Part shown: one piece after another, positions 37,053 through 45,028 of the stretch
Numbering within the stretch: position 1 is the first letter of the stretch
Layout of the letters: every line of letters begins with the position of its first letter
From: Janthinobacterium agaricidamnosum NBRC 102515 = DSM 9628
GTDB taxonomy: Bacteria; Pseudomonadota; Gammaproteobacteria; Burkholderiales; Burkholderiaceae_D
Length of the DNA stretch: 64,000 nt
Reading direction: 5' to 3'
Assembly: GCF_000723165.1 (NCBI RefSeq)
Contig: NZ_HG322949.1
Span: forward strand, 4,286,019-4,350,018
Notes under the pieces: model-generated
Told to the model about the DNA's origin: nothing
Database searches by the model: none
The model's input: only the letters and a program-made list of their open reading frames with translations
Position numbers and translations under genes: made by a program

Positions 37053-37760
37053 TCACAATGCAAAGCCGCTGAAATGGCGGCGCGCCTGCGGCGTCATCGC
37101 ATCGAACATCTGGCTGACGAACTGTTGCTGCAATTGGTAAGCCTCGGGCGCGTCCGGGTCGATATTCGATACCCGCACCAGCGTCGCGTCGGGAATTTCG
37201 CGCTTCAGCGCGTAGGCCAGCTTGACCTTTTTCATTTCCCACGAATCGCGCACCGCTTTTTCACCGACCATCACCCAATAACTGATCGGTTCGATGCGGT
37301 TGTTCAGCGTGGCCACCATGCGCGACACCGGCAACGTACCCTGGCCGGTCTTGAGCACGTCCGACTCGACGGCCGTGACGGCAAAACCCTGGCCGCCATA
37401 ACAGCCTTCGGGGAAATGCACCGACAAGTTGTCGCGCTGGTCGGTGCCGTAGGCGATCGACAGCATGATGCGCGCGCCGCGCTGGTTGACGTAGGTGCGC
37501 GACAGGGTTTGCGCATAGATGCGCTGCAAGGCTTGTTCGGTGGTCGGATTGATCACCGCCGACGCTTGCGACACATCTTCGCGCCAGTCGCCGAATTGTT
37601 TCGGCACCGCGCTGTCGAGCATGATCTGGGCATGGCTGTCGGCGATGCGGATGGTCGGTTCGGCCAGCCTGGCGGCCCAGCCGCCGAGCAGCATCAGGCC
37701 GCACAGCACCCAGCCGATGGCGAACGGTTTCTTGATATTGGCATGCATCACGGCACTCAT
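37053..37760 (-). CDS. epsI: Exosortase-associated protein EpsI
   Basis: A 235-residue protein anchored by one N-terminal membrane segment (AIGWVLCGLMLLGGWAARL), with a periplasmic domain. The EpsI pattern is visible: PKQFGDWRED, then YAQTLSRTYVNQRGARIMLS, the HFPEGCYGGQGF motif with its conserved Cys, and YWVMVGEKAVRDSW. EpsI nearly always accompanies or is fused to an exosortase and is thought to help processing or export. ATG 37760 overlaps the xrtB stop by 4 bases; an upstream extension of the frame is only the xrtB shadow. Confidence 0.93.
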   Translation of the reverse strand: MSAVMHANIKKPFAIGWVLCGLMLLGGWAARLAEPTIRIADSHAQIMLDSAVPKQFGDWREDVSQASAVINPTTEQALQRIYAQTLSRTYVNQRGARIMLSIAYGTDQRDNLSVHFPEGCYGGQGFAVTAVESDVLKTGQGTLPVSRMVATLNNRIEPISYWVMVGEKAVRDSWEMKKVKLAYALKREIPDATLVRVSNIDPDAPEAYQLQQQFVSQMFDAMTPQARRHFSGFAL

Positions 37761-38689
37761 GGCGACACCTCCTTCGCGGCAACCTGTGGCGTCTGGCGCC
37801 GGCGCACCAGCCATTGCAGCAGCGTATCCAGGCTCAGGATCAGGATCAGCGCGCTGACAAACAGCACCATGCCGGCAAAGCCGTGCAAGAAGCCCTGCCC
37901 GGCCGCGTCGCCGAAATAATAGGTAATCAGCGTCAGCGCGACCACCCGCGTGACGTTGGCGATGAACGAGATCGGCACGATCAGGATCGCCAGCGTAATG
38001 TTGCGGAACGCCGACGTATGCTGCACCACGTTCAGGTAAAACAAGCCCAGCGACTCCAGCGCCAGCAAGGTTTGCAAGCCGGCGCAGGCGTCGGCGACCA
38101 GCAGCTGGTATTGGCCGATCTGCAAGATCACGCCGCTGCGGGCAATCGGATAACCGAGCCAGAACAGCAAATGTTCGGTGGCGTACGACACCGCCATCTT
38201 CATCGGCATGGTCAGCATCGCCACCACCGCGCTCGGCAGCGGGATCATGAACAGCATGAAAAAGAAGGCGAACCAGACCTTGCGAAAGGCGGCGTTGCCG
38301 AACTTGATCAGGATCAGCGCGGCGCTGACGACGATGAACGACGCCATTTCGAATGCCAGGATTTGTTGCGAACGGCCGGCGATATACAGCAGCATGCCCA
38401 GCACGAACACGCTCCAGCCCAGCCATGCGACGCCTTGCGGGCGCGACGCCAGCAATTCGGCGCGGCGGCGATAGATCAGCCAGAACGACAGGCCGAGGAT
38501 GATCGGGCTGTGGGCCTGGTCTTCGCCGCCCCAGATGTCGGTGGCGAAGGTGTAGAACGATGGAATGAACAGCGTCAGGAAGCCGACCGCGATCGGCAGC
38601 CATTCCAGCAGCAGATCGCGCAAGGGCGGCAAGGACGGACGCAGCGGCAACGCTGCGGCGCCCTGCTCGGCGGTAGGCGCGGCGCTCAT
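37757..38689 (-). CDS. xrtB: Exosortase B (XrtB)
   Basis: Polytopic membrane transpeptidase (310 residues) that cleaves PEP-CTERM sorting signals. The proposed catalytic residues are all present: Cys202 in ADACAGLQTL, Arg248 in NVTRVV, and His269 in LHGFAGM. About eight membrane segments surround them. The gene set around it (epsG, epsI, epsF) defines the B type. ATG 38689 overlaps the epsG stop by one base, and the frame upstream of it is an epsG shadow. Its likely substrates are the proteins at 4716, 9992 and 14174. Confidence 0.95.
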   Translation of the reverse strand: MSAAPTAEQGAAALPLRPSLPPLRDLLLEWLPIAVGFLTLFIPSFYTFATDIWGGEDQAHSPIILGLSFWLIYRRRAELLASRPQGVAWLGWSVFVLGMLLYIAGRSQQILAFEMASFIVVSAALILIKFGNAAFRKVWFAFFFMLFMIPLPSAVVAMLTMPMKMAVSYATEHLLFWLGYPIARSGVILQIGQYQLLVADACAGLQTLLALESLGLFYLNVVQHTSAFRNITLAILIVPISFIANVTRVVALTLITYYFGDAAGQGFLHGFAGMVLFVSALILILSLDTLLQWLVRRRQTPQVAAKEVSP

Positions 38690-39564
38690 CAGAAATCGAC
38701 CAGTATCGAGCCCAGCACTTCGGCGCCGCTTTGCACCACCTGCTCGTTCATCGCGTGGATCGCCGCGACGTGGGTGTGGTTCTTGCGGGCCACCAGCAGC
38801 ACGCCGCCGACCCGCGCGGCGATCGCCAGCGCGTCGGAGCCGACGCTGAATGCCGACGCGTCGTACAGTACCACGTCGAACTGGCTTTCCAGGCCATTCG
38901 CCAGTTCGGCGAACGATGGCCGGCTCAGCAATTCCTGCGGGTTCGGCGGCAAGGTGCCGGAACTCAGCACCGACAGCGACACGAAGGACTCGACCTTGGA
39001 AATGACATCGTTGCCGGCGCGGCCGGCCAGCATGTCGGACAAGCCCTGGCGCGCGCTCAAGTCGAAAATCTGTTGCTGGCGCGGCGTGCGCAGATTGCCG
39101 TCGACCAGCAAGGTGCGCTCGCCCAGTTGCGAAAACACCACCGCCAGGTTGGCCGCGCACAGGCTGGCGCCATCGCCCGGATTGACGCCCATCACCACCA
39201 GCGACTTGTGGTTGCGGGCAAACCAGCGCAGCATCAGCTGGCTGCGCACGGCGCGCAGTTTTTCAACTTGCTGGCTGAACGGCTGGTACGCCGCCACCAG
39301 TTCCGGCGCATATTTTTTCTCGCCTTGCTGCAGGTAGGGATAATCGAACTGGCGCGCCAGCACCTGCTGGATGTCGGCGTCGGTGATCAGACCCAGCCGC
39401 AGCGCGGCCTCGCCGAAGCGGATGCCCAGCTCTTTTTGCATGCGCAGCACGGTTTCGGCGTCTTCCGGCGTGATCTTGCCGGCTTCGAGCAGCAGGCCGC
39501 CGATGCTCGAATCGCGCCGCGGGTGAGACAGGGAAGCCTGAGTCGGCTGGGATGGATGGTTCAT
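38689..39564 (-). CDS. epsG: Chain-length determinant protein tyrosine kinase EpsG (noncanonical Walker A)
   Basis: Cytoplasmic BY-kinase-like partner of EpsF (291 residues). An N-terminal GspE_N-like domain (about 10-70, IGGLLLEAGKITPEDAETVL) precedes a MinD/Wzc-like ATPase. The Walker A loop reads VNPGDGASLCAAN, with Ala where GxGKS/T has Lys; Walker A' is TLLVDGNLRTPRQ and Walker B is VVLYDASAF. The C terminus lacks a tyrosine cluster. Loss of the lysine appears in some EpsG family members as I recall, so it may be a family trait. ATG 39564 has the ribosome site GGAAG; ATG 39576 is an alternative start. Confidence 0.9.
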   Translation of the reverse strand: MNHPSQPTQASLSHPRRDSSIGGLLLEAGKITPEDAETVLRMQKELGIRFGEAALRLGLITDADIQQVLARQFDYPYLQQGEKKYAPELVAAYQPFSQQVEKLRAVRSQLMLRWFARNHKSLVVMGVNPGDGASLCAANLAVVFSQLGERTLLVDGNLRTPRQQQIFDLSARQGLSDMLAGRAGNDVISKVESFVSLSVLSSGTLPPNPQELLSRPSFAELANGLESQFDVVLYDASAFSVGSDALAIAARVGGVLLVARKNHTHVAAIHAMNEQVVQSGAEVLGSILVDF

Positions 39565-39579
39565 CTTGTCTTCCATGAT

Positions 39580-40989
39580 TTAGTTCAGGCGCAGGCTGCG
39601 CGGCAAAAACGAATTGATCACGCGGAAACGCGGACGCGCCGGCGCGTTCCATTCGATCTCCGCCAGCACCGGAATATTCAGCATGTCGCTGAAGTCGTCT
39701 TCCGAGCGCACCCGGCGGTCCAGCATTTCGGCCAGCAGCGTGAAACCCAGCCCCAGCAGCGAACCGAGGAAAAACGCCAGCGCGGTATTGAGCAGCACTT
39801 TCGGGCCGGATGGCTGGAACGGCACCACCGCCGGGTTCAGGATCGAAATATCGGACTGATCGGACTGGCCTTCGATGCGGGTTTGCGAAAACCGCTGCGA
39901 AGTCGCGTCGAACGCTTTTTGCGCGCTTTCGACATCCTTGGCCAGTACGCCCATTTCATCGCGGGTGCGGTTCAATTCCAGTACCTTGTCTTTTTGCGCG
40001 GCCAGCGCGGAACGGATAGCCGCTTCGCGCTGCTGCATGATCTGTGCATTGTTGACCACGCTGTTCGAGGTGATTTTCAATTGCGCGTTCAAGTCGGCGC
40101 GCAATTTATCGACCTCGGCCTTGGCGCTCAGGTATTGCGGATGGTTGCGGTCCAGCCGCTGCGCCACTTCGGCCAGCTTCGATTCGGCGCTGCCCAGGCC
40201 CATCTTCAAGTTCTGGATCAGCGGATTGGTGGCCACGTCCGGCGATTCGGCCGATTGCTGGCCCTGCGCCATCTGGCGGCGCGACTCCGCTTCCATCGCC
40301 AGGCCTTGGGCCGCCACCAGTTGCGCCGACAAGTCGTTCAGGCGGTTCGATTCGACGTCAAGCCGGTTGTCGACGCTGACGATGCCGTGTTCCTGCTGGT
40401 ATTTCGAGAGCCGGCTTTGCGCCGTTTCGACCGCGTCGCGCAGCAGCTTGGTTTGCTCATTGAAGTACACCGATGCTTTTTTCATCGGATCGACCTTCAA
40501 CTGGATATTCGTCTTCTGGTATTCCTCGGCGAACGCATTGGCGATCGCGGCGACGAATTGCGGATCGCTGCCCTTGAAGCTGATGTCGACCACGCTGCTT
40601 TCGCGCGACGGCACGATTTCCAGCTTGCCCAGCAACAGGTCGGCCAGCCAGTCGCGCAAGGTACCCTTGCCGCCGGTGGCCTGGGTGAACTGGATGTTCA
40701 CCGCCGGGCTTTGGTCCAGCTTCAACTGATCGACGACGCGCAAGGCGACATTCTTGCTGCTGATGATATCGACCTGGGTCGCCATATAACCCGGCAACAG
40801 CTGGCCCGGCATGCTCAGGCCGGTCAGCGGATCGACCCCCTTATAGTTCAGCAACAGCGAACTGGTGGCCTTGTAGGTCTTCGGCAAGCTCAGGCTGATC
40901 ACCGCCGTCGCCGTCACGGTCACCAGCAAGGTGATCAGGAAGATCCATTTGCGCGCGCGCAAGATCAAGAAAAACTGGGCAAAATTCAT
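39580..40989 (-). CDS. epsF: Chain-length determinant protein EpsF
   Basis: Inner-membrane polysaccharide co-polymerase (469 residues, Wzz/PCP-2 type). The first membrane helix is [20 protein letters not shown] and the second [20 protein letters not shown]. Between them is a periplasmic domain with long coiled coil (about 165-370). The PxxP-like end of the loop reads [19 protein letters not shown]. The ATPase is separate (EpsG), 15 bases downstream. ATG 40989 ([15 protein letters not shown]) is chosen over the longer frame, which enters the repeat element. Confidence 0.93.
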   Translation of the reverse strand: MNFAQFFLILRARKWIFLITLLVTVTATAVISLSLPKTYKATSSLLLNYKGVDPLTGLSMPGQLLPGYMATQVDIISSKNVALRVVDQLKLDQSPAVNIQFTQATGGKGTLRDWLADLLLGKLEIVPSRESSVVDISFKGSDPQFVAAIANAFAEEYQKTNIQLKVDPMKKASVYFNEQTKLLRDAVETAQSRLSKYQQEHGIVSVDNRLDVESNRLNDLSAQLVAAQGLAMEAESRRQMAQGQQSAESPDVATNPLIQNLKMGLGSAESKLAEVAQRLDRNHPQYLSAKAEVDKLRADLNAQLKITSNSVVNNAQIMQQREAAIRSALAAQKDKVLELNRTRDEMGVLAKDVESAQKAFDATSQRFSQTRIEGQSDQSDISILNPAVVPFQPSGPKVLLNTALAFFLGSLLGLGFTLLAEMLDRRVRSEDDFSDMLNIPVLAEIEWNAPARPRFRVINSFLPRSLRLN

Positions 40990-41045
40990 GTTCAAACTCT
41001 CAAGATGGTAAGGCGGAATAGCAAGACCACGATTAATACAGCAAG

Positions 41046-41163
41046 GCACCTTGAAAAACCGTAGCGAGCAAGCCCGGTATCGGCTTGAGTAGCGCAGCCG
41101 TACTTGAGTACAGCGAGCAACGCCGACCCGAAAGTGGGCTGCGCAGCAGGTTTTTCGAGGTGC
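41046..41163. repeat. Intergenic palindromic repeat element between epsE and epsF
   Basis: GCACCTTGAAAAACC (41046-41060) is inverted as GGTTTTTCGAGGTGC (41149-41163) with one mismatch. A second, inner inverted pair GCGCAGCC/GGCTGCGC lies near 41092 and 41137, and AGCGAGCAA occurs twice (about 41063 and 41113). The 118-base unit fills most of the 180-base epsE-epsF gap and would fold into a long hairpin in the eps mRNA. It looks like a dispersed REP/MITE-type repeat. Confidence 0.65.
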
Positions 41164-41169
41164 TCATTG

Positions 41170-41958
41170 TTAGAACCAGCTTTCCTTGACATACAGCACA
41201 TCGTCGACCTGCAACAGGTCGTCGTGCTTGGCGTCGATGATCTGCACCACGCCGGCCGCGTCGCGCCGCTTGATGCGCACGCCACGCTCGGTGCCGCGCT
41301 GGGTCAGCCCGCCGCCGGTGGCCAGCGCCTGCAACACCGTCATCGAGCGCTCCAGGCGGAACGCGCCGGGACGCTGCACTTCGCCATAAATGTAAAACTT
41401 CGGCGCCCGTTCGACAAACACCACGTCATTGCCGCCGACGTCGAAATCGCGGTTCAGGTCGGCATTACGCACCATGTCGATGATGTCGATGACTTCCTTG
41501 GTCGTGCTCCCGTTGCGCTTGCGCACCAGCGTCACGCTATCGCCGCCGTCGGGGCCGACGCCGCCGGCCATGGCCAGCATGTCCATCAGGCTGCGCTTGC
41601 CTTCGATCGGATAGCGTCCCGGCCGGTTGACCTGGCCCAGCACCGACACTTGCTGGCTTTGCAGCACGGTGACGATGATATTGACTTGCGCCTTGCGCAA
41701 GAAACCGCCCTCTTCCAGCAAGCCGCCGATTTTCTTTTCGGCCGCCGACGTCGACAAGCCGCCGATGGCGACCGTGCCGACCAGCGGGAAGGTGATGTCG
41801 CCGGCTTCGCTGATGCGGGTTTCCAGCGCCAGGTCGGGACTGCCGTAGACGGAAATTTTCAGCACGTCGCCAGCCCCCAGCAACACGTCGGCGGCCGCCG
41901 CGACGCCGGCCCCCATGGCCAGGAAGGCTGCCAAAATCCAGATTGCCAGTCGTTTCAT
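41170..41958 (-). CDS. epsE: Polysaccharide export protein EpsE (Wza-like)
   Basis: A 262-residue export protein with a signal peptide ending VAAAADVL. The Poly_export domain begins LLGAGDVLKISVYGSPDLAL, followed by two SLBB domains (about 105-150, VLGQVNRPGRYPIEG, and about 185-250, IYGEVQRPGAFRLE). These proteins form the periplasmic/outer-membrane part of the export channel. No lipobox cysteine is present, unlike Wza. Ribosome site AGGT. It lies between epsD and the repeat element upstream of epsF. Confidence 0.93.
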   Translation of the reverse strand: MKRLAIWILAAFLAMGAGVAAAADVLLGAGDVLKISVYGSPDLALETRISEAGDITFPLVGTVAIGGLSTSAAEKKIGGLLEEGGFLRKAQVNIIVTVLQSQQVSVLGQVNRPGRYPIEGKRSLMDMLAMAGGVGPDGGDSVTLVRKRNGSTTKEVIDIIDMVRNADLNRDFDVGGNDVVFVERAPKFYIYGEVQRPGAFRLERSMTVLQALATGGGLTQRGTERGVRIKRRDAAGVVQIIDAKHDDLLQVDDVLYVKESWF

Positions 41959-42004
41959 GATGTACCTGATTTCAAGTGTTGAATGATGTCTGAAAAAGCC
42001 TTGC

Positions 42005-42997
42005 TTACTTCAAGCCCGCCACGCCCCGTTCATGCGCTGCGCTGACCGGGCTGGACGACTCCGCCGCCGGGGCCGGAGCCGGAGCCGGAGCCGCTGCCGG
42101 TGCCGCTGCCGAAGCCGCAGCGGAAGCCGACGCTGGCGCGCCCTTGTTCAGGTACTCGATCTTGGCCGTCGCGCGCAGCCGCGCCAGTTCGGCGTCGGCC
42201 GCATCCTTGTTTTTCTTGTTGAACAGGAATTGCTGGATTTGCTGCGAAGCCACCGCCAGCGTGACCGGGCTATCCTTGATGTCGGCGATCGAAATAAGCA
42301 GGCTGCGGTCGCCTTCGCGGATGATGAACAACTGGCCTTTCGGCATCGCCAGCAGCTTGGCGCTCAATTCGGGCGCCAGGTCGGCGCTGGTGCGCGACAA
42401 CTGGGTGCGCACATACTTGAGCTGGTGCGCGTCGAGCCAGACCGCGACTTCTTCGAGCGACTTGGCGCCATCCATCGCTTTTTTCAATTCGTCGTTCATG
42501 TCGGCGCTGGCGATGACCAATTCCTTCATGTCGAACTGCTTGCGCTGAGTAAAGAATTCAGGATGCTTGGTGAAATAGTCTTCCACTTCAGCCTCGGTCG
42601 GCTTGGCGACGTTGCCGATGCGTTTTTGCATATACGCCTGGGCCACGATCAGCGACTTGGCGCGTTCGATCGCCTGCATGACTTTCGGGTCGCGGTCGGT
42701 CTTGTCCTTGCTCGCCTCGTTTTCCAGCAGCTGGCGGTCGATCAGCGCTTCCAGCAATTGCTTGCTGGCCGCTTCCTGCTGCGCCGCCTGCACGCCGGAG
42801 CGCTGCAATTCTTCATTCAATTGCAATACAGTAATTTCTTTGCCATTGACGCTGGCCAGCGCCTGGCCGGATTTCTTTTCCTTGTCGCCGCATGCCGACA
42901 AACCGACGGCGGCCAGCAGCACCAGGCCGGCGCACAATACACGTTGGGATGACATTTTCGGGCTTGCCGTCATGGCTGCGAGATCAAAGTGTTTCAA
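42005..42997 (-). CDS. epsD: EpsD-type peptidyl-prolyl cis-trans isomerase lipoprotein, TTG start
   Basis: A 330-residue lipoprotein of the EpsD family. The hydrophobic segment VLCAGLVLLAAVGLSAC ends in a lipobox (LSAC). It is followed by SurA/PpiC-like helices (VNGKEITVLQLNEELQRSGV) and a parvulin-like domain (about 160-250, KQFDMKELVIASADM). The C terminus is an Ala/Pro/Ser repeat (APAPAPA). The best start is TTG 42997, with AAGGAG at 43003-43008 five bases away; ATG 42973 lacks a ribosome site. It heads the epsD-E-F-G-xrtB series after a 634-base gap. Confidence 0.88.
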   Translation of the reverse strand: MKHFDLAAMTASPKMSSQRVLCAGLVLLAAVGLSACGDKEKKSGQALASVNGKEITVLQLNEELQRSGVQAAQQEAASKQLLEALIDRQLLENEASKDKTDRDPKVMQAIERAKSLIVAQAYMQKRIGNVAKPTEAEVEDYFTKHPEFFTQRKQFDMKELVIASADMNDELKKAMDGAKSLEEVAVWLDAHQLKYVRTQLSRTSADLAPELSAKLLAMPKGQLFIIREGDRSLLISIADIKDSPVTLAVASQQIQQFLFNKKNKDAADAELARLRATAKIEYLNKGAPASASAAASAAAPAAAPAPAPAPAAESSSPVSAAHERGVAGLK

Positions 42998-43164
42998 AAT
43001 TACTCCTTCGGAATTAGGTAAGTGCCGCAATGATGCTGGCATTTCTTTACATGTATACACGCCTGGCGACACAATTAACAAGATTATAAATAAGGTCACT
43101 CGCGGTGCATAGCATTAACAAAATTATTTGCCTAAAAAACTATGAAGCAGACATAAAAATAACT

Positions 43165-43197
43165 ATTTCCAGCATAAAATAAATCTCTTTTGGAAAT
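43165..43197. promoter_or_regulatory. Inverted repeat upstream of epsD, possible operator
   Basis: ATTTCCA (43165-43171) and TGGAAAT (43191-43197) are exact inverse repeats 19 bases apart, about 170 bases upstream of the epsD start in AT-rich DNA. Their centres are 26 bases apart, about two and a half helical turns. A dimeric activator could bind; the regulator is not known. Confidence 0.35.
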
Positions 43198-43580
43198 TAT
43201 TTTTATTCAATATTTTCAATATAATAACATCCTTGGAGAACACTGCATTGATGCGGCGCGGATCGGGGGGCCAGTTGCCGCGTCCAGCCTCGCGCGGGAC
43301 TATCGTTTTAATACGGATGACAGTATGGCTACCATCACCGGCGGCGTTCTGGCCGGGGAAGCGCGGCCGGCTGCTGACGCCCAGCGGCCGGCCGGTTGAT
43401 CTTGCAATTGTGCGGCAGCGGCATGCATCGGGGCGCTGGACCGGCTGCGCGGCGCACTTGCGCGCCACGCCTGTCATAGGGAGTGCTGCCATGTTCCGAC
43501 CCATAAATTGTTTCAGGAGCCGTGGCCCGCGCTGCCTGGCAGGCGCCGCGGTGCAGCTATTTTAGCGTTTATTACTCTTT

Positions 43581-43608
43581 AAAACCATGCCGCGGCAATC
43601 ACGCGGCA
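43581..43608 (-). terminator. Terminator after the undecaprenyl-phosphate sugar transferase gene
   Basis: On the minus strand TGCCGCG and CGCGGCA form a 7-bp stem with a 7-base loop, followed after two bases by TTTT. It lies 24 bases after the stop at 43632 and separates the first three eps genes from epsD. Confidence 0.7.
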
Positions 43609-43631
43609 CGCTGTCTCGCCGCCACCACACC

Positions 43632-45014
43632 TCAATGCGCGTTATCGCGCTTCAGCACCACCTTGACGGTCTTTACGATAATCCACAAGTCCAGCCACAG
43701 CGACCAGTTGCGCAGGTAGTCGAGGTCGAAATGGATGCGCGCCTCCATCTTGTCGAGCGTCTCGGTTTCGCCGCGCAAGCCATTCACCTGGGCCCAGCCG
43801 GTAATGCCGGGCTTGACCTTGTGACGCAGCATATATCCCTTGATCAGCTTGCGGTATTGCTCGTTGTGCGCCACCGCATGCGGGCGCGGTCCGACAATGC
43901 TCATGCGTCCTTGCAAGACATTCAGGAATTGCGGCAATTCATCGAGCGAACTGCGCCGCAAGAAGCCGCCGATGCGCGTGACGCGCTGGTCATTCTTGGT
44001 CGCTTGCACCACCTTATTGCCATCTTCGCTGACCGTCATCGAGCGGAATTTGTAGACGATGATTTCCTCGCCATACAGGCCGTAGCGGCGCTGGCGGAAA
44101 ATCACCGGCCCGGGCGAGGTCACCTTGACGGCGATGGCGATCAGCACCATCAGCGGCAACAGCAGGACCTGGATCAGCAAGCCGAGCACGATATCGCTGG
44201 CGCGCTTGATCATGCTGTTAAAACCGGTAAACGGCGATTCGCAGATGGCGATCACCGGCACGCCGCCGACATTGTCGAAACGGGCTTGCATCAGGTCGAA
44301 CAGATAAATATCCGGCAGGAAATAAACCGAGGCGGTGGTGTCTTGTAATTCATCGAGCAGTTTGCGGATGCGCGGCTGGGCCGAGATCGGCTGGCTGATG
44401 AAGATGATCTTGATATTATGTTCCCGCACATAGGCGGCGATATCCTGCATATTGCCCAGCATCGGCTCGCGCATCGCCACCGGCCAGCGGTCTTCGGTGC
44501 GGTCGTCGAAATAACCGCGCACGCGCATGAACAGATTCGGATGGCGCGCGATGGTGGCCGCCAGTTTGATGCTGGCCTCGTTGGCGCCGATGATCACCAC
44601 CGAGCGCACTTCCCGGCTCTGGCCCGGATCGGACACCAGCTGGCGCGCCGCCAGGTGGCTGGCCAGCAACAGAAATGGCGTCAGCACAAACCAGCCCAGC
44701 ACCACCCGCTCTTCGAAGTGATAGGCCAGGCCGGTAACCGAGCCGAGGAAAACCAGGATCAGCACCGTCAGGCCCCAGCCGACGAAGATATCGCGCGCGT
44801 AAGCCAGCATGCGGCCGCTGCGCCAGGTACGGTAAGGGTCGACGTATTGGTAGACCGACGACGAAATGAAGAATGCCAGTATCATCAAGACCAGCGAATA
44901 ACCGGTGAACGGCTCGCCCGACATCAGGCACAGCAGGTAGAGCGCGCCCATGATGATCACGGGATCGAGTACCCGCTGGAAAAATGAAATAAGAGGAATA
45001 TCGCTGACAGTCAT
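43632..45014 (-). CDS. Undecaprenyl-phosphate glucose phosphotransferase (WcaJ/EpsB-like)
   Basis: Polyprenyl-phosphate hexose-1-phosphate transferase (460 residues) that starts repeat-unit assembly. Four to five N-terminal membrane segments precede a CoA-binding-like Rossmann domain (VVIIGANEASIKLAATIA, about 140-250). The C-terminal bacterial sugar transferase domain follows the helix VLGLLIQVLLLPLMVLIAIA and carries VYKFRSMTV, SSLDELPQFLNVLQG, MSIVGPRPHAVAHNE and KPGITGWAQVNGLRGET. The first sugar is glucose in characterised relatives (TIGR03023). It lies 14 bases after epsL. Confidence 0.93.
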   Translation of the reverse strand: MTVSDIPLISFFQRVLDPVIIMGALYLLCLMSGEPFTGYSLVLMILAFFISSSVYQYVDPYRTWRSGRMLAYARDIFVGWGLTVLILVFLGSVTGLAYHFEERVVLGWFVLTPFLLLASHLAARQLVSDPGQSREVRSVVIIGANEASIKLAATIARHPNLFMRVRGYFDDRTEDRWPVAMREPMLGNMQDIAAYVREHNIKIIFISQPISAQPRIRKLLDELQDTTASVYFLPDIYLFDLMQARFDNVGGVPVIAICESPFTGFNSMIKRASDIVLGLLIQVLLLPLMVLIAIAVKVTSPGPVIFRQRRYGLYGEEIIVYKFRSMTVSEDGNKVVQATKNDQRVTRIGGFLRRSSLDELPQFLNVLQGRMSIVGPRPHAVAHNEQYRKLIKGYMLRHKVKPGITGWAQVNGLRGETETLDKMEARIHFDLDYLRNWSLWLDLWIIVKTVKVVLKRDNAH

Positions 45015-45028
45015 CGGATTCTGTAACC

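Larger units (their letters stand above)
42998..43631. other. Long leader/promoter region upstream of epsD
   Basis: 634 bases without a credible gene. The part near epsD (about 43050-43235) is strongly AT-rich, and the part beyond (43236-43560) is GC-rich again, which marks a sharp composition step. It is the most likely site of the main eps promoter and of EpsA action. Inverted repeat ATTTCCA/TGGAAAT and a terminator are listed separately. Open frames of about 110 codons on both strands lack family resemblance. Confidence 0.5.

Noticed and set aside
37761..38603. N-terminal extension of epsI
   Set aside because: It is the out-of-frame shadow of xrtB; the family start and ATGA overlap are at 37760.
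43163..43565. Open frames of about 110 codons on both strands upstream of epsD
   Set aside because: No ribosome site, no recognisable family, and composition changes abruptly in the middle of the frames.
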